Shown here piece after piece: positions 12,674 to 23,751 of a stretch of DNA of 64,000 nucleotides. The notes under the pieces were generated by a model, which made no database searches, was not told the origin of the DNA, and saw only the letters and a program-made list of their open reading frames with translations. The stretch comes from Oscheius tipulae. Its lineage: Eukaryota > Nematoda > Chromadorea > Rhabditida > Rhabditidae. Numbering within the stretch: position 1 is the first letter of the stretch; each line of letters opens with the position of its first letter. Location: positions 10,044,001 through 10,108,000 of the forward strand of contig JASJZH010000004.1 in NCBI GenBank assembly GCA_037178975.1, written 5' to 3'. Position numbers and translations under genes: made by a program.

Positions 12674-13661
12674 ATGGGCATCGTCATTCCGCTAGCGTCA
12701 GTTTCAGGCTTCTGGCTGCTCATCGCCGTCGCTGGACCCCTTCTCGTGCCAAGCGGACCAAACAGAGGTTTGTTCTTCTTCACTTTTTTTGACTTTCCGC
12801 TTGGGAGTTGATATTTTCTTCCCGTTGATTCGACCAAAACGTAGTCAACGTTTCGCTGTTGTCTATGCTGAATAATTTATCATTCAGAGCCAAAATTTAG
12901 TCAGTTTTTCCAAATGTCAGCTTTGCAAAGTTGGACATTTCGTGGCTTGTGCGTATCCAGCCGTCCACAATTGTATCCTTGAATATTGGGCAAAAATTGC
13001 TCAGATTCGGTATCATTTATCCTGTCAACTGCTTGCCAAAACTAGACCGTTAAAAAAGTACAGACATAATAAAATGACGTATAGTTTTGGTTCCTTGTGC
13101 TGGTCTTTAGATGATCTTACAGTCTTGTTGACTGGAAAACATGCTAAACAAACATTGCGAGACAGAATGCGAAAAAGGCTGAAAAGGAAAAAAAATCTGT
13201 TTTCAGGTATTATCCGAACGATGATCATCATGACGGCCGTCTGCTGCTGGTCATTCTGGATCATGGTACGTTTTCTCTCACTTTACTGCTCAAGTACGGC
13301 TTTTTTTGTTCGCGGTTCCCGCCGAAAGAATGACAAAAAGAGGTTCAGCATTGTGAGATCTGTAAATTCCACTACTTACCCTGTTCTCGAAGATTGCTGA
13401 CTTCCAAGTTCTCTAAAAGTTCAGCCTTTGCTCTCTCTCAGAACTTTGTCTCTCTCTCTTTGGCTCGCAAAAGAAATAGGACACAATGTCTTTTTGATAT
13501 TTTTGTTAGATTTGCCGAGTCCTTTTCAAATCACCCAATTTCAGGTCTATCTCCACCAACTGAACCCTCTCATCGGGCCGCAGATCAACGTCCGGACAAT
13601 TCGTTGGATCTCCGATGTCTGGGGTAGAGCCGACTGGAATTCGACAGCCTCCGCACTATAG
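12674..13661 (+). CDS. V-type proton ATPase subunit e (Vo sector)
   Basis: Exons 12674-12767, 13207-13265 and 13545-13661 join in phase to an 89-residue protein with two membrane helices. Family landmarks are PLLVPSGPNRG after the first helix, TAVCCWSFWIM in the second, and LHQLNPLIGPQ then a Trp-rich C-terminal segment. This matches ATP6V0E/Vma9, a small subunit of the proton-translocating Vo sector. The ATG is immediately preceded by a tttcag acceptor, consistent with trans-splicing. Neighbouring divergent RNASEK belongs to the same complex in animals. Confidence 0.93.
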
Positions 13662-14142
13662 TGACTCTCCGTTTACTTCTCCTCACATTCCTCCTCCCAA
13701 ATTCACTTGAAACTTTGTGATACAGATCTGCCTTTTTGTTCCACTAAGTGCCTTTATTTACCGCCCAAAATTGTATGATATGACTGGTTACCCGGATAGT
13801 TTTTACACAGATTTTAGCCATAAATCGCATTCATTATTTTCCTACTGGCGACTAGATTATACGCAAAACTGCAAACTGGAGCTGCCGCAAAGTTGTAGTT
13901 GTAATACAGTATGTAATTGACGCAGTCTTTCGCACCGTAGGGGAAAATTTTTTTTTTTTGGCATTTTTGGTGATTCTGGACCAAAATTTCGACGTTTTCC
14001 ATAGCAAAACAATCATTGCTGAAGTAGTTTTGCTCGCTGAGCGGATTGAGCACCACTGAAGCCCAAAACAACAAAAAGGTGAAAAGATACGCTTTTTACA
14101 GTAGGCAATTTTTCGCCAAATCTAGACGCTCTGGCTAACAGT
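13662..14142. other. Intergenic, no gene seen
   Basis: About 480 bp between the convergent subunit e and lipase genes. It is AT-rich, with a 10-base T run near 13950. No supported open frame or RNA gene. Confidence 0.4.
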
Positions 14143-17100
14143 TTACTGAAGGCAAGGACCAACAGACCACGTTTGAAAAGTCTGATCAAACATGTAAAGA
14201 TGACTCGTAAACTTCCGGAGCCAGTGACCACGGTTGCAGAAATCTCCATCCGGTTGGGGACAGATTATGAAGTTAGCTGGGTCCATTTGAGACTCATAGA
14301 ATACCTAAATTTGTTACTTTTTAGAATAATTAAAGCTGTGCCTCGTAGGAGGGATGATAGGAAGTGAACTGGAGCTCACTGTTCCGGAAAGGAAGGTCTG
14401 GAACCCAGTCGCCTTCTCGGATGATGCGGAAGGTGTTGCCGACCTGGAAAATCGAGCAGACAATTTTTGGCTGTATTCCAATGGCCAGACTACCACTCTT
14501 GTTCTCGACGAGCAACTTTCGAATGGAACCAAAATCACCTGTCTCATTGTCCTTTAATTGTTCTGCATCTAGTCCGAAGCAAACAAACATCTAGTCCAAG
14601 CCACCTGCTCCTTTGAGTCTAAATGCCGCCTTTTTCTGTCTCTTTCTCCCTAATCGAAAGTTTTGGAGACGGAATGGAGAGACCAGCTGACTGATAATAA
14701 AAAAAATACCTAGCCAAGAACATGTGCCAAACAGGGTTTCAAGTGAGGAAAGCCGGCAGTTTCGTCAAATGCGAGCACGGCAAAAAAAAAAAAACGAGCA
14801 TGCAGTCATCGAAACTACAATAATACAATAAATGCTTGTTTATTTACCTCCATAGTCATTTGCTCAGAAATAACAAATGTTCATCTTAGTTGTTCCGTGA
14901 AAGACTTATTCTATTGTGCCTAAGATTTTTTCGCCCCTTTGGGGCTCATTGTACCCACTTCCCGCTCTTAGAAACCATTTCCTATCCCTCGACTCATCTT
15001 TCTATCCAAATATTGCTATCGCCCTTAGAGGAACTCAATGACAGCTATAACCTCTGATTCCTTTGAAATTTGCCCGCTTTCTATTCCCTTCTGTCAACCT
15101 GTCGAGTGCCCTTTTCTCTCACTTCAACCCGCCCGCAAGTTTCTCTCAAGCTATCCTTATAGATGCAACATTTTCCCAACGAAGCTATTCTCAAACTGAC
15201 ACGACTTGCCAACAATTAGTGTGCGCGAAAAGTAGTGCACACTAATTGCAATAGTGACTTCGGAAAAACAGGAACTCGAGGACAATTTAAAATAGATTTG
15301 TTGTTTTAGAGAAAACTTGTTGCGCACCTTGAGGCATATCTACCTTGTCCTTTCCCCAGCAAAAACGATTGCTAATGACTATTTCTAATCAGTGAAACCC
15401 ACTTCCCACTCTTTGACTCCACTTTCTACCCCTTTCACTCTTTGAACCCATTTTTCCGATTTCTCGACCCAACTCCCTGTCCAAGTATTGCTATCGTCCC
15501 TGGGGAGCTCAATGACAGTTATATCCTCTGATAACTTTGAATTTTGCCCGGTTTCTATTCCCTTCTGTCAGCCTGTACTGGTCCTTCTCTCTCACTTCGC
15601 CCTGATCGCATTTTCCGCGCCAGTCGAGCTACCATGACAGAAGCAACGTCCTCCCAAAGAAGGTATCTCCCGAACTGACTTGACTTGCCAACAATTAGTG
15701 TGCGCACAAAATAGTGCACACTAATTGGCAATATTGGCTTCAGACAGACACACACACACACAGACAGAGACGCGAGGACATTTTAAACTAGATACTCGTG
15801 CTCACCCAGCGAGCAGTACAATACGCGGAAGCTCGCGCTCGTACCCTTCGGGGCGGTAGCCTAACTTGTTGAGCCCCTTGAGGCATATCTACCTTGCCCT
15901 TTCCCCAGCAAAAACGATTGCTGATGTCATTTCTAATAAGTGAAACTCACTTTCCACTCTTTGACCCCACTTTCTATCCCTCAAACCTACTTCCCTTTCA
16001 CTCTTTGAACCCATTTCCCATTCCTCAGCCTAACTCCCTGTCCAAGTAATGCTGTTGCTTCTTGGGGTTTAATGCCAGTAATAATCCGATTCTTTCAAAA
16101 CTGCTCGATTTCTACTACCTTCTGTCCAACTGTCGTGACCCTATCCTCACACTTCAACCTGTCCGCATTCAATCTAATCGAGGTACCGTGACAGGAGCAA
16201 CATCCTCCCAACGAACCTACTTCCCGAACTGACTCGATTTGGCTTGACTTGCAAACAATTAGTGTGCGCACAAAATAGTACTCACTAATTAGCAATATTG
16301 GCTTCAGACAGACAGATAGACAGACAGATAGACAGACAGACAGACAGAGACGCGAGGACATTTTAAACTAGATACTCGTGCTCACCCAGCGAGCAGTACA
16401 ATACGCGGAAGCTCGCGCTCGTACTCGTCCAGCCATGTGTGAGGCACATTTTCTGCTTGGCTGGGCCAGGTTTTCCGACTGCTATGATCAGTCTCACGGA
16501 TGCAGTTAAATCAGAACGGGGTTTTGAGATCGGACTGTTAGTAAGGGATTCCTCTCGGACAAGCTTGAACTCACCATTCTCGAGTGCATCTGAGCAAATT
16601 CCTCTCCCCCCGCTCTCGGTCCAGCCAGTGAGTAGTCGGTGACTGACCGCTCAAATCTGACAGCAATGTGCAGGGAGAAGATATCTCCCATGGTTCCTCC
16701 GAGGGAGTGACCACACGTCTAGAAATTCCTTTTTTCTTTGAACAAATGACTCACATAGACTTGGAAGGAAGAATATCTATCCATGACCTGCTCCAGAGAC
16801 GACCCCATGCCCGCATTGATGAACTTCTCGTAGAGGTCGCCGTAGTATTTATTCAGCTTGAGCGGGTACTTGTTCCCCATAAAGACAGTTTTCGTGAACC
16901 GGAGACCCATGAGGACACCTTGGGTGTAGAGCTGAAACAAAAAGTTCTGTGCAAAAACTACCTTCAGTAGTCAAAGCGATCCAAAGTTCTGGCTCATAAC
17001 GGCACGTTTCAGGGCCTGCGTGAAATTAGGCTTCCTCTGTAAGAGTTAGAGGCTCAGGTATTATGATCCCCAGAGCCCTACTGTCTCATGGGATCTGACT

Positions 17101-18019
17101 GAACGATTTCCTGGCCCCTACAAACATATGCTTTCTGAGCAGCTAGGGTATACTTTTTTAGACTATTCTGTTTCCAAAAGAGTTTCAGGCTCGTCAAGGG
17201 TTGTTCTTTCCTGTCGTTCTCACGGTTGAGATGCTCTTCGAACGACCAAATTGCGTGACAAATTAGCTCTCCTCTAACGCACTTTCCCCCAAGATACGGC
17301 CCCAAACTTACAGCCATTCCCGGCATGGTTCCTCGGAAACAGACCCAGATGCCTCTTTCTTGCTCATCTACGAAGATCACTCCTGTTGTTTTCTGCTGAA
17401 ATATCTTCTGTCAATCAAAAACTGACGCTCTCTCGGTCGTCCGTCTCTATCTCTGTGAAAATCTCTTCCTCTGCATGTCTCTCTCTCTCTTTTGTCCGCT
17501 TTTGTCCGCCTGTTTGTCTCTGTACTTGTCCCCGTCTCTCTATTCAAAATATTAGCTTACCATTCCAGCGAATGCTTTAACAGTGAACCCGGCCCAAATC
17601 TTGATCTGAGGTCTGATTCTGTCCAGGCATTGCTGGGTCTGAAACTTGGTCTTTTTCTGCTCAAAAAGGTCACAAACATTACCCTCGAGAGAGTTATTCC
17701 ATCTGGTTGTAGCCAGGGTGAAAAATGTCACCTCTCTCCTGACAAAACTGTCATTATAGGCAGATTTCGGTTGAACTGTCGAAGAGGGACAATTGGTCAT
17801 GGTTAGGGTGTAAATGTTGCTCGGACACTCGTATTTCGAACTGTGACACGAGTTTGAGGTCAAGCACCATCAAAAGAAAACTTTGTGTAACTTTTGAAAA
17901 TGGAAAGACCTGCACTTTTTCCCCGAGAAGAGCTGACCGGCACAGAAGTCACAAGACAAAAATTGGCTGCAAGAATCGACAGCGACTAGGAAGAAGATGG
18001 TAATCAGGCCGAGGCGCAT
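14143..18019 (-). CDS. Secreted class 3 lipase
   Basis: Eight exons join in phase: 17910-18019, 17561-17840, 17312-17395, 17001-17036, 16755-16961, 16575-16718, 14342-14443 and 14143-14304, giving about 374 residues. There is a signal peptide (LGLITIFFLVAVDS), the oxyanion-region motif WVCFRGTMPG, the nucleophile elbow CGHSLGGTMGD, SLAGPRAGG, the acid region RIIREGDWVPDLP and the probable catalytic His in SYHPSYEVFY. These are the expected triad positions of alpha/beta-hydrolase Lipase_3 proteins, which hydrolyse acylglycerols. Two odd points: intron 14444-16574 is 2.1 kb and filled with tandem repeats, and the final 37-nt intron (14305-14341) starts with GC rather than GT. The 39-nt intron at 16962-17000 removes an apparent in-frame stop. 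Confidence 0.87.
14930..16435 (+). repeat. Tandem repeat, about 560-bp unit, 2.7 copies, in lipase intron
   Basis: Two full diverged copies (about 15320-15875 and 15876-16435) and one partial copy (about 14930-15320) are visible by eye. Shared blocks include ggcatatctaccttg, ctttccccagcaaaaacga, ctccctgtccaagta, a gacagacag microsatellite, and a conserved end with ctagatactcgtgctcaccc followed by gcgagcagtacaatacgcgg. Each copy holds an inverted repeat, aattagtgtgc paired with gcacactaatt around a short A-rich loop. A dispersed reverse-oriented copy occurs near 31.9 kb. No coding capacity is apparent; a non-autonomous mobile element is the simplest reading. Confidence 0.75.
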
Positions 18020-18304
18020 AGACTGCCAAGCTGGACTGATTAGATGAGGGGAAATGCATCTGAATGGGTAAAAAAAAGGCGAGGAGATTAAAGTTCCGAT
18101 AAGTCAACTGGAAAGATTGTGATTAATAGAGACAGTGACAGAGACAGAGATAGGACAGTGATAGTCACAGTTATAGTTATCTGTCTTGTCAGAAACAGTA
18201 AGATTTTTTGTACGCCTCTGACTTACGAGAAATTTATTGAATAACACAAAAATACAAAAATTCTGATCGAAATGTGACAACGCAATTTGTAATTGGACCA
18301 CACA

Positions 18305-19876
18305 TTAATACGACGAAGGAGAACCATGATAAGCTTCTAAGAATTCACAAAAAGCTTTGGCATCGAGCGCCAAATCGGGGTCACCTTTGTATCCAGAATA
18401 ATCATATGGAAAAGAATGGAAGAACATATTTGAAGAAAAATTGTGACAGTCGCTCAAAGTGTGGATGTTGGGGTATAGAAACAGCCAGCAACAATCATGT
18501 CCATTCCATATCACAATTATAGCAAGATAGATGTTATTCGGATTGGGTATGAAGAAAGTTTTTCTCTCATTCCAAACGAACCGATGAACGTCATTTTTCC
18601 TGATGATGGCCGTGATACATTCGGCCGAAGATACATGTATTCCGACCGTAGCAAACCAAGTCATCTTGTAATTCCAGCTTCCTGATCGCCATTTCTGGAA
18701 TAATTCGATCATTTCTCTCTCTATCTCTCTGTCTCTCGGTGTCGTATCTATAGTGTGCGAACCTCAATTGTTTCAGCAAGAACTGGAAGGGATCGTGTGC
18801 TTATTCTATCCAGGTAAATATGTTCAAAAGAAGAAAAGTATTTTTGTAGAACGCCAAGTTCCTCAGCAAAGGAATACTGAGCGACGGACGTTGTCTTCTG
18901 CAAATGATATTGTAACACTAACATAAGTTCAAACCAGCTTTTCGGCCTTTTCCCAGTCTAACAGCTTATGCCGGCAGTTAATCTTTGAGCCTAACATCCA
19001 AGGCTTCGTTTCTATTAGGGAGTCCTCCGCTTGAGTCCATTTCAGTCCCAAGCTTGTAAACGGCCATTTCATCTGATATAGCAATGTTCGGAAATCCCCA
19101 TTCCAGTATTCGAAAGGAGCTGGAGCAAAAGAGAATGGCAAAATAGAATCATGCTCCAGAATCGGATGTGCGCCGAGGCATCCAAATTGCATTTTTCGCA
19201 TTAAGTGAAGCTCCTAAAGATAATTTTGTGAGAGAAGCAGAGTGGCAGAGAGACCGAGAGATACAAAGACAGAAGATAGAAAAATTGAGGAACAGATAGA
19301 AAGAGAGACAGAGCAATAGAGAGACAAGGAGAATAAGAGACAGAGAGACAAATGCAAAAGAACAGAGAAGTGACTGTGTTTTAGAAGTGTGCTGGTATTA
19401 CAACTAGTAACGAACTCACTCCGTCCTTTTGCATATTAAACTTTAACATTCCCCGGCTAATTCGGATGCTGAAGCTAGTCAAGTTTCTGTTGATAAGTTT
19501 GTTGACGTCCTTGTTGAGTCTCATCGAGCGGACGAAAGCTCGAGAGTCCATCTACAGTCTTTTTTATCCTAGAAGTATTGACTCTTTACCTTTGACAAGA
19601 CGGCTAAGCGATCTTTGCGAGACATTTCTTTCAAGTTAACCGGGTCTGGTATAGGAAGAGAGTACCTGCTTCGGTTCTCAAGAACTTTCAAATACTGAGC
19701 CTTCGGATAATCTTTCTTTACGATGTTGAGAAAGTTGGTGAGGTGACCTCTTCTCCGTTTAAATTCTTCGTCACTGAGCTATGTTATTTGTTTCTTATCG
19801 CTAAATAGGAAGGTCTTACCTTTGAAATGTGTACATCGCTGTCAGTCCAGAATTCTTCCGGAAAGTTTTGATACAT
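18305..19876 (-). CDS. Orphan protein, 393 aa, possible F-box-like N terminus
   Basis: Six exons, all in phase: 19820-19876, 19590-19778, 19420-19551, 18935-19213, 18763-18897 and 18305-18694. I do not recognise the family. The N-terminal third has a Leu/Val-rich helical segment (SMRLNKDVNKLINRNL) vaguely like F-box or F-box-associated proteins of nematodes, but the match is weak. The C-terminal third contains IYLAIIVIW, HDCCWLFLYPNIHTLSDC and SGYKGDPDLALDAKAF. That last motif recurs in decayed paralogs at 31.2-31.8 kb, which supports it as real coding sequence and as part of a gene family in this genome. Intron 18695-18762 contains a gagacagagag repeat; intron 19552-19589 is 38 nt. Confidence 0.7.
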
Positions 19877-20039
19877 TGTTTAAAATTGAATTAGTGAAAA
19901 CAGGTAGTGCCGATTTCAGGAATCGAAAACGACGCAAAAAGCTGTCAGCTTATCTCTGCCGAAACCCACAAAAATCGATATTTCATGGGCTTGCTTGATT
20001 CCAATTTATCAGTTTGGGACAATTACTGCGCAATAACCG

Positions 20040-21670
20040 ATTTTTGAGAAAGTTGGTGAGGAAAAGGTAATCGTTCGCTCCTTTTACAATGATCTCTACG
20101 CTTCCCGGTCAGACCAACTTATCCCGGTAGCCGCAGCAGACGGCGATGTCCCTCCAATACTTGCATCAGAAGTACAGAAAGCCATCTCTAAGTTGAAACA
20201 TGGAAAAAGTCCCGGGCCGGATCAAATAACATCAGACATGGTTCACGTAGAAAAGGACATCATCACTCCACACTTGACGGCGATTTTCAACGATATTCTG
20301 GAGAAACAACAAATCCCTGATCATTTGGCGGACTCGACGATATCTTTGCTCTACAAAAAGGGAGACCCACTGCTCATCAAAAACTACAGACCAATATCTC
20401 TTCTCTCAGTCATCTTCAAAGTCGTCACCTCTATCTTAGGCGAAAGAATGAGGCTCGCGCTGGACAACAATCAACCACCAGAGCAGACCGGGTTCCGGAA
20501 GTCTTACTCCACATCAGATAACATCCAAGCTCTCAAAGACTTGATCGAGAAGAGCAATGAGTACAAATTTCCCCTCTACCTAGGATTCATCGACTACAAC
20601 AAAGCTTTCGACAGCATCGAAAGATCAGCCTTGTGGAAATCGTTGGGCGAGCAAGGTGTTCCGCTGAAGATCATCAACATACTACGACTCGTTTACGATC
20701 AATCGTCCGTCAACGTCAATGTAATTGGAAAGAAAGTGCCAATCGAGGTAAAACGTGGAGTTCTACAAGGAGACACAATTTCGCCTATCCTGTTTTCCTC
20801 TGTGATGGAAGCGATTTTCCGGAAGATGAATTGGCAAAAACAAGGACTACGAGTGAACGGCAAAAAACTCACGAATCTACGATACGCTGACGACGCAGTA
20901 TTGCTTTCTCACTCTGCTCAAGGCTTGCAATACATGATGGAAACGCTGTCGGCAGAAAGTACCAAAGTTGGCCTTCACATCAATGCGGAGAAAACCTTTA
21001 TCATGGCAAACAGAAGAAATCTGCCGGTCACGTTGAGCGGCAAGAATGTTCCTTACTGTAATGATTTCATATTTCTCGGATCGAGACTCTCTTTCGACGG
21101 GAACATTTCTCTAGAATTCAATCGAAGGATCAGATCAGCCTGGGCCTCTTTTAATCGTTTCCACGAACTCTTCACAAATACAAGGATCACCCTCAAATAC
21201 AAAAAGAAGCTCTACACACAATGTGTCGAGTCTGCACTCCTCTATGCTAGCGAAACTTGGACACTGAAAGAGCGGGAACTTAACAAGCTCATCACCGCTC
21301 AGAGGAAGATGATGTGTAGAATGGCTGGAGTCACGCTGTTGGACCGACGAAGAAATGAATGGCTACGCGAGACGGTGAAGCTGCAAGACGTCAGAATCAA
21401 GTGGATGAATAGAAAATGGAGATGGTCGAAAAGATAGCCAACATGCAACACGACCGATGGACAAAGACAATATGCGAATGGAGGCCGTGGTCTCGACACA
21501 GGACGGCAGGAAGACCAAGAGCTAGGTGGAGAGACGATTTTGCAACAAGATGTGGCGAGAACTGGATACAGATGGCTAAAATGGACCCCGAAAATTTCAG
21601 ACAGAGCAAAATGCGACATATCGAAATGATATGATAATCGTAAATAAATAAATAAATGAATAAAAAAAAA
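20040..21670 (+). mobile_element. RTE-type non-LTR retrotransposon, 5'-truncated
   Basis: An open frame from about 20043 to 21437 encodes reverse transcriptase. Visible motifs are KLKHGKSPGPDQI, NYRPISLLSVIFK, LGFIDYNKAFDSIER, GVLQGDTISPILF and LRYADDAVLLSHS (YADD catalytic site). The usual C-terminal RRPRARWRDD-like segment continues in another frame at 21416-21634, so there is a one-base frameshift near 21425-21433. The endonuclease half is missing. The copy ends in an A-rich tail with taaa repeats (21640-21670). A 6-7 base match (aaccgat) flanks both ends and may be a target-site duplication. Insertion is between the orphan gene and the ubiquitin-like exon. Confidence 0.88.
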
Positions 21671-22773
21671 CCGATAGTAAATCTGTCTGTGAGACACCCC
21701 AGTCTATCAGAGAACCAATACCACACAAAGATTAATAAGGTAGAAGAAACATGAACTGAGATAGCCATTGTACATAAATGTCTGATGCGAATCTGCAATA
21801 CCCTGTCGAGAGTAAACAAATATTCGACCTTTACAATTTGCAAGAGGCGTTCGTCTGCGACACAAGTCAACTCTAATCTGGGATAACACTTGACAATGTT
21901 TTTGTGGACTTATTCTGTCGAGACAAATCAAGCTAATGCAAGAAGAAACTTTTTGATTTAGCAAGCTACTGCTTTGATTGCTTTAATCGTAAAAAGAAGG
22001 TTATAGCTTTTGCTCCTTGGAAAGTTTCTTGGCAATGGACAACTCGGAGCTCAATAAAACCGCCGATCAGACAGCATAGCCGACTGGTTTGTGAAATTTC
22101 ACAATAAATTGTTGATTTTCTAAGATGTCTCTATATTTATGACGCGGGCGTTTTTCACTGACCACGATATCACATTCGCATTTTTGAGCCATTCTTTCCG
22201 AAAAGATGGCTTTGAGGGTTTAAGAACACGAGAAATTCGATGAAAATACTCTCGAAGTCTAGAAGTGTGAAGCGTGTCCGCTATCGCGATTTTAGGAAGT
22301 GTCCCTATATTTTTGACGTGCACTGTATATAGTCACTTGCACTGAAAGAAGCGCTGGATATCCAAGTTTAAGGGATGCAAATTCAGCTCAAAATCTGAAA
22401 ACGGGAAAAGCTCCAAAGGACAGCAGACATCCATTCGGCAGCTGAAAATCTGGAAAACACCATCATTTTTGATGCCCTTTCGTACCTCATTTCGATATCT
22501 CGCAGCCAACTAAAACCCTTCCCTAATCAGTTTGATTAGAAACTTCAGTTGCGAAACGGAATAGAGAAAGTCACTAAACATGACTGAACTTCGACTGAAC
22601 AGGTAGTTAAGTGATCTTTGCTATAGCTTTTGGAAAGGACAGTTTATCATCAATATCACAATAGCATTACCCGTAAAGTTAACCGCACAAGGCAGCCCGA
22701 AAGATCAAAAATATTTGAGTAGGGAAAGAGAACGTAATAATCGCTACTTGATACTGGGGGAAAAGAAGTATAC
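21671..22773. other. Intergenic or intronic; possible Tc1/mariner remnant at 22110-22328
   Basis: No convincing coding exon. At 22297-22328 the complement reads tacagtgcacgtcaaaaata followed by tagggacact, which resembles a Tc1/mariner terminus flanked by TA. A related block (tctctatatttatgacg) occurs at about 22125, but in the same rather than inverted orientation. No transposase frame is present. Downstream exons of the ubiquitin-like gene at 22774-22939 may lie here but I could not connect them. Confidence 0.3.
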
Positions 22774-22939
22774 CTTTTTTAACAAGACTGAAATCGCGGA
22801 GAGATACACCGGTTGTGAGAGATATTTGGTTTTGAAGTTGTTGAGTCGTCGTGTCTGGGGAACATTCAATCTCCAAGCTAGTCGGCTGACCTGCGGAGTT
22901 ATTCTTGTAGAAAATGTCATCAATAATAACACGAACCAT
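22774..22939 (-). CDS. Ubiquitin-like domain protein, first exon only
   Basis: The exon starts MVRVIIDDIFYKNNSAGQ and continues with a beta-grasp-like pattern (SLEIECSPDTTTQQLQNQIS, then TTGVSLRDFSLVKK) before a gtatac donor. The spacing of hydrophobic residues resembles the first 50 residues of ubiquitin-like domains. The ATG sits one base after a tttttcag acceptor, fitting a trans-spliced first exon. I could not place the remaining exons downstream; read-through gives about 40 extra residues and a stop. Function is unknown. Confidence 0.45.
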
Positions 22940-23031
22940 TCTGAAAAACGAATACTGGCGTAAGCAGAGGATGGGACAGCACGGAATATTCAACTTGAAA
23001 AATGAACCCGAAGAAGATTACAAAAAGATCT

Positions 23032-23483
23032 GGTAATACTTCGGCAGGCAACACGCATCATTTGAATTTTTTCGCGCGCAATTTCATTTTTTGGCGTGGA
23101 TTCAATTTTTCTTTTATTTTACAAGCTTTTCCCAGTTTTATAGCTCATTTATGCTATTTTTTCGTATATTGTCGGTCATTTCTGCCGTTTATTCGTAAAA
23201 CAACGTTTCAAAACAACGCGTCACTCTTCTTGAATTGTGTGTAAATGCGAAAAAAAGAGTTTCAAAACGGGCTGTAGCTGCTACATTTATCTTTCTAGAT
23301 GCATAGCAGACCATTTGTTGAGGACAAAAGTGATAAAACAAGACAAATACGAAAAAAAATTAGCAAAAATGAGCGATTAAACTGGGAAGTTTAAAAAATA
23401 AAAGAAAAATTGAATCCGTGCCAAAAAACGAAATTGCGCGCGAAAAAATTCGAATGATGCGTGTTGCCTGCCGAAGTATTACC
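23032..23483. mobile_element. Foldback MITE with 8-bp target-site duplication (hAT-like)
   Basis: A 452-bp element begins ggtaatacttcggcaggcaa and ends with its complement. The inverted arms run roughly 150 bp (about 23032-23180 and 23340-23483) with few mismatches, around a short loop. The same 8 bases, aaagatct, flank both sides (23024-23031 and 23484-23491), the size made by hAT transposases. No protein is encoded. Confidence 0.9.
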
Positions 23484-23751
23484 AAAGATCTGCTCCTTCT
23501 TCGGGAGGTATTAAAATTCGTGCAAAAAGGTACAGTGTAAAAATTAGTGCACGCGAAGCAGTTATAAAAGCTTGTGGTAGAGGTGTGCGAGTGCAATATA
23601 TGGTAACAAGTGAACTGAAAGCTTTATTTAATCATACAAACACTCGGAACATATCAAAATCGGGGCAACCATAGAGGAACAGGGAGAATTATTGAGATCA
23701 AATGGCATGATACAAGATTGAAATAGGGGGAAAATTACAAAAAAAGAAAGA

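Noticed and set aside
15555-16361. Minus-strand frames with MCVCVC and SVCLSVCLSVCL in the tandem array
   Set aside because: They translate the acacac and gacagacag microsatellites inside a repeat, not a gene.
16962-17000. In-frame stop codon in the lipase suggesting a pseudogene
   Set aside because: A 39-nt intron with gttatg donor and ctgaag acceptor removes it and restores frame on both sides.
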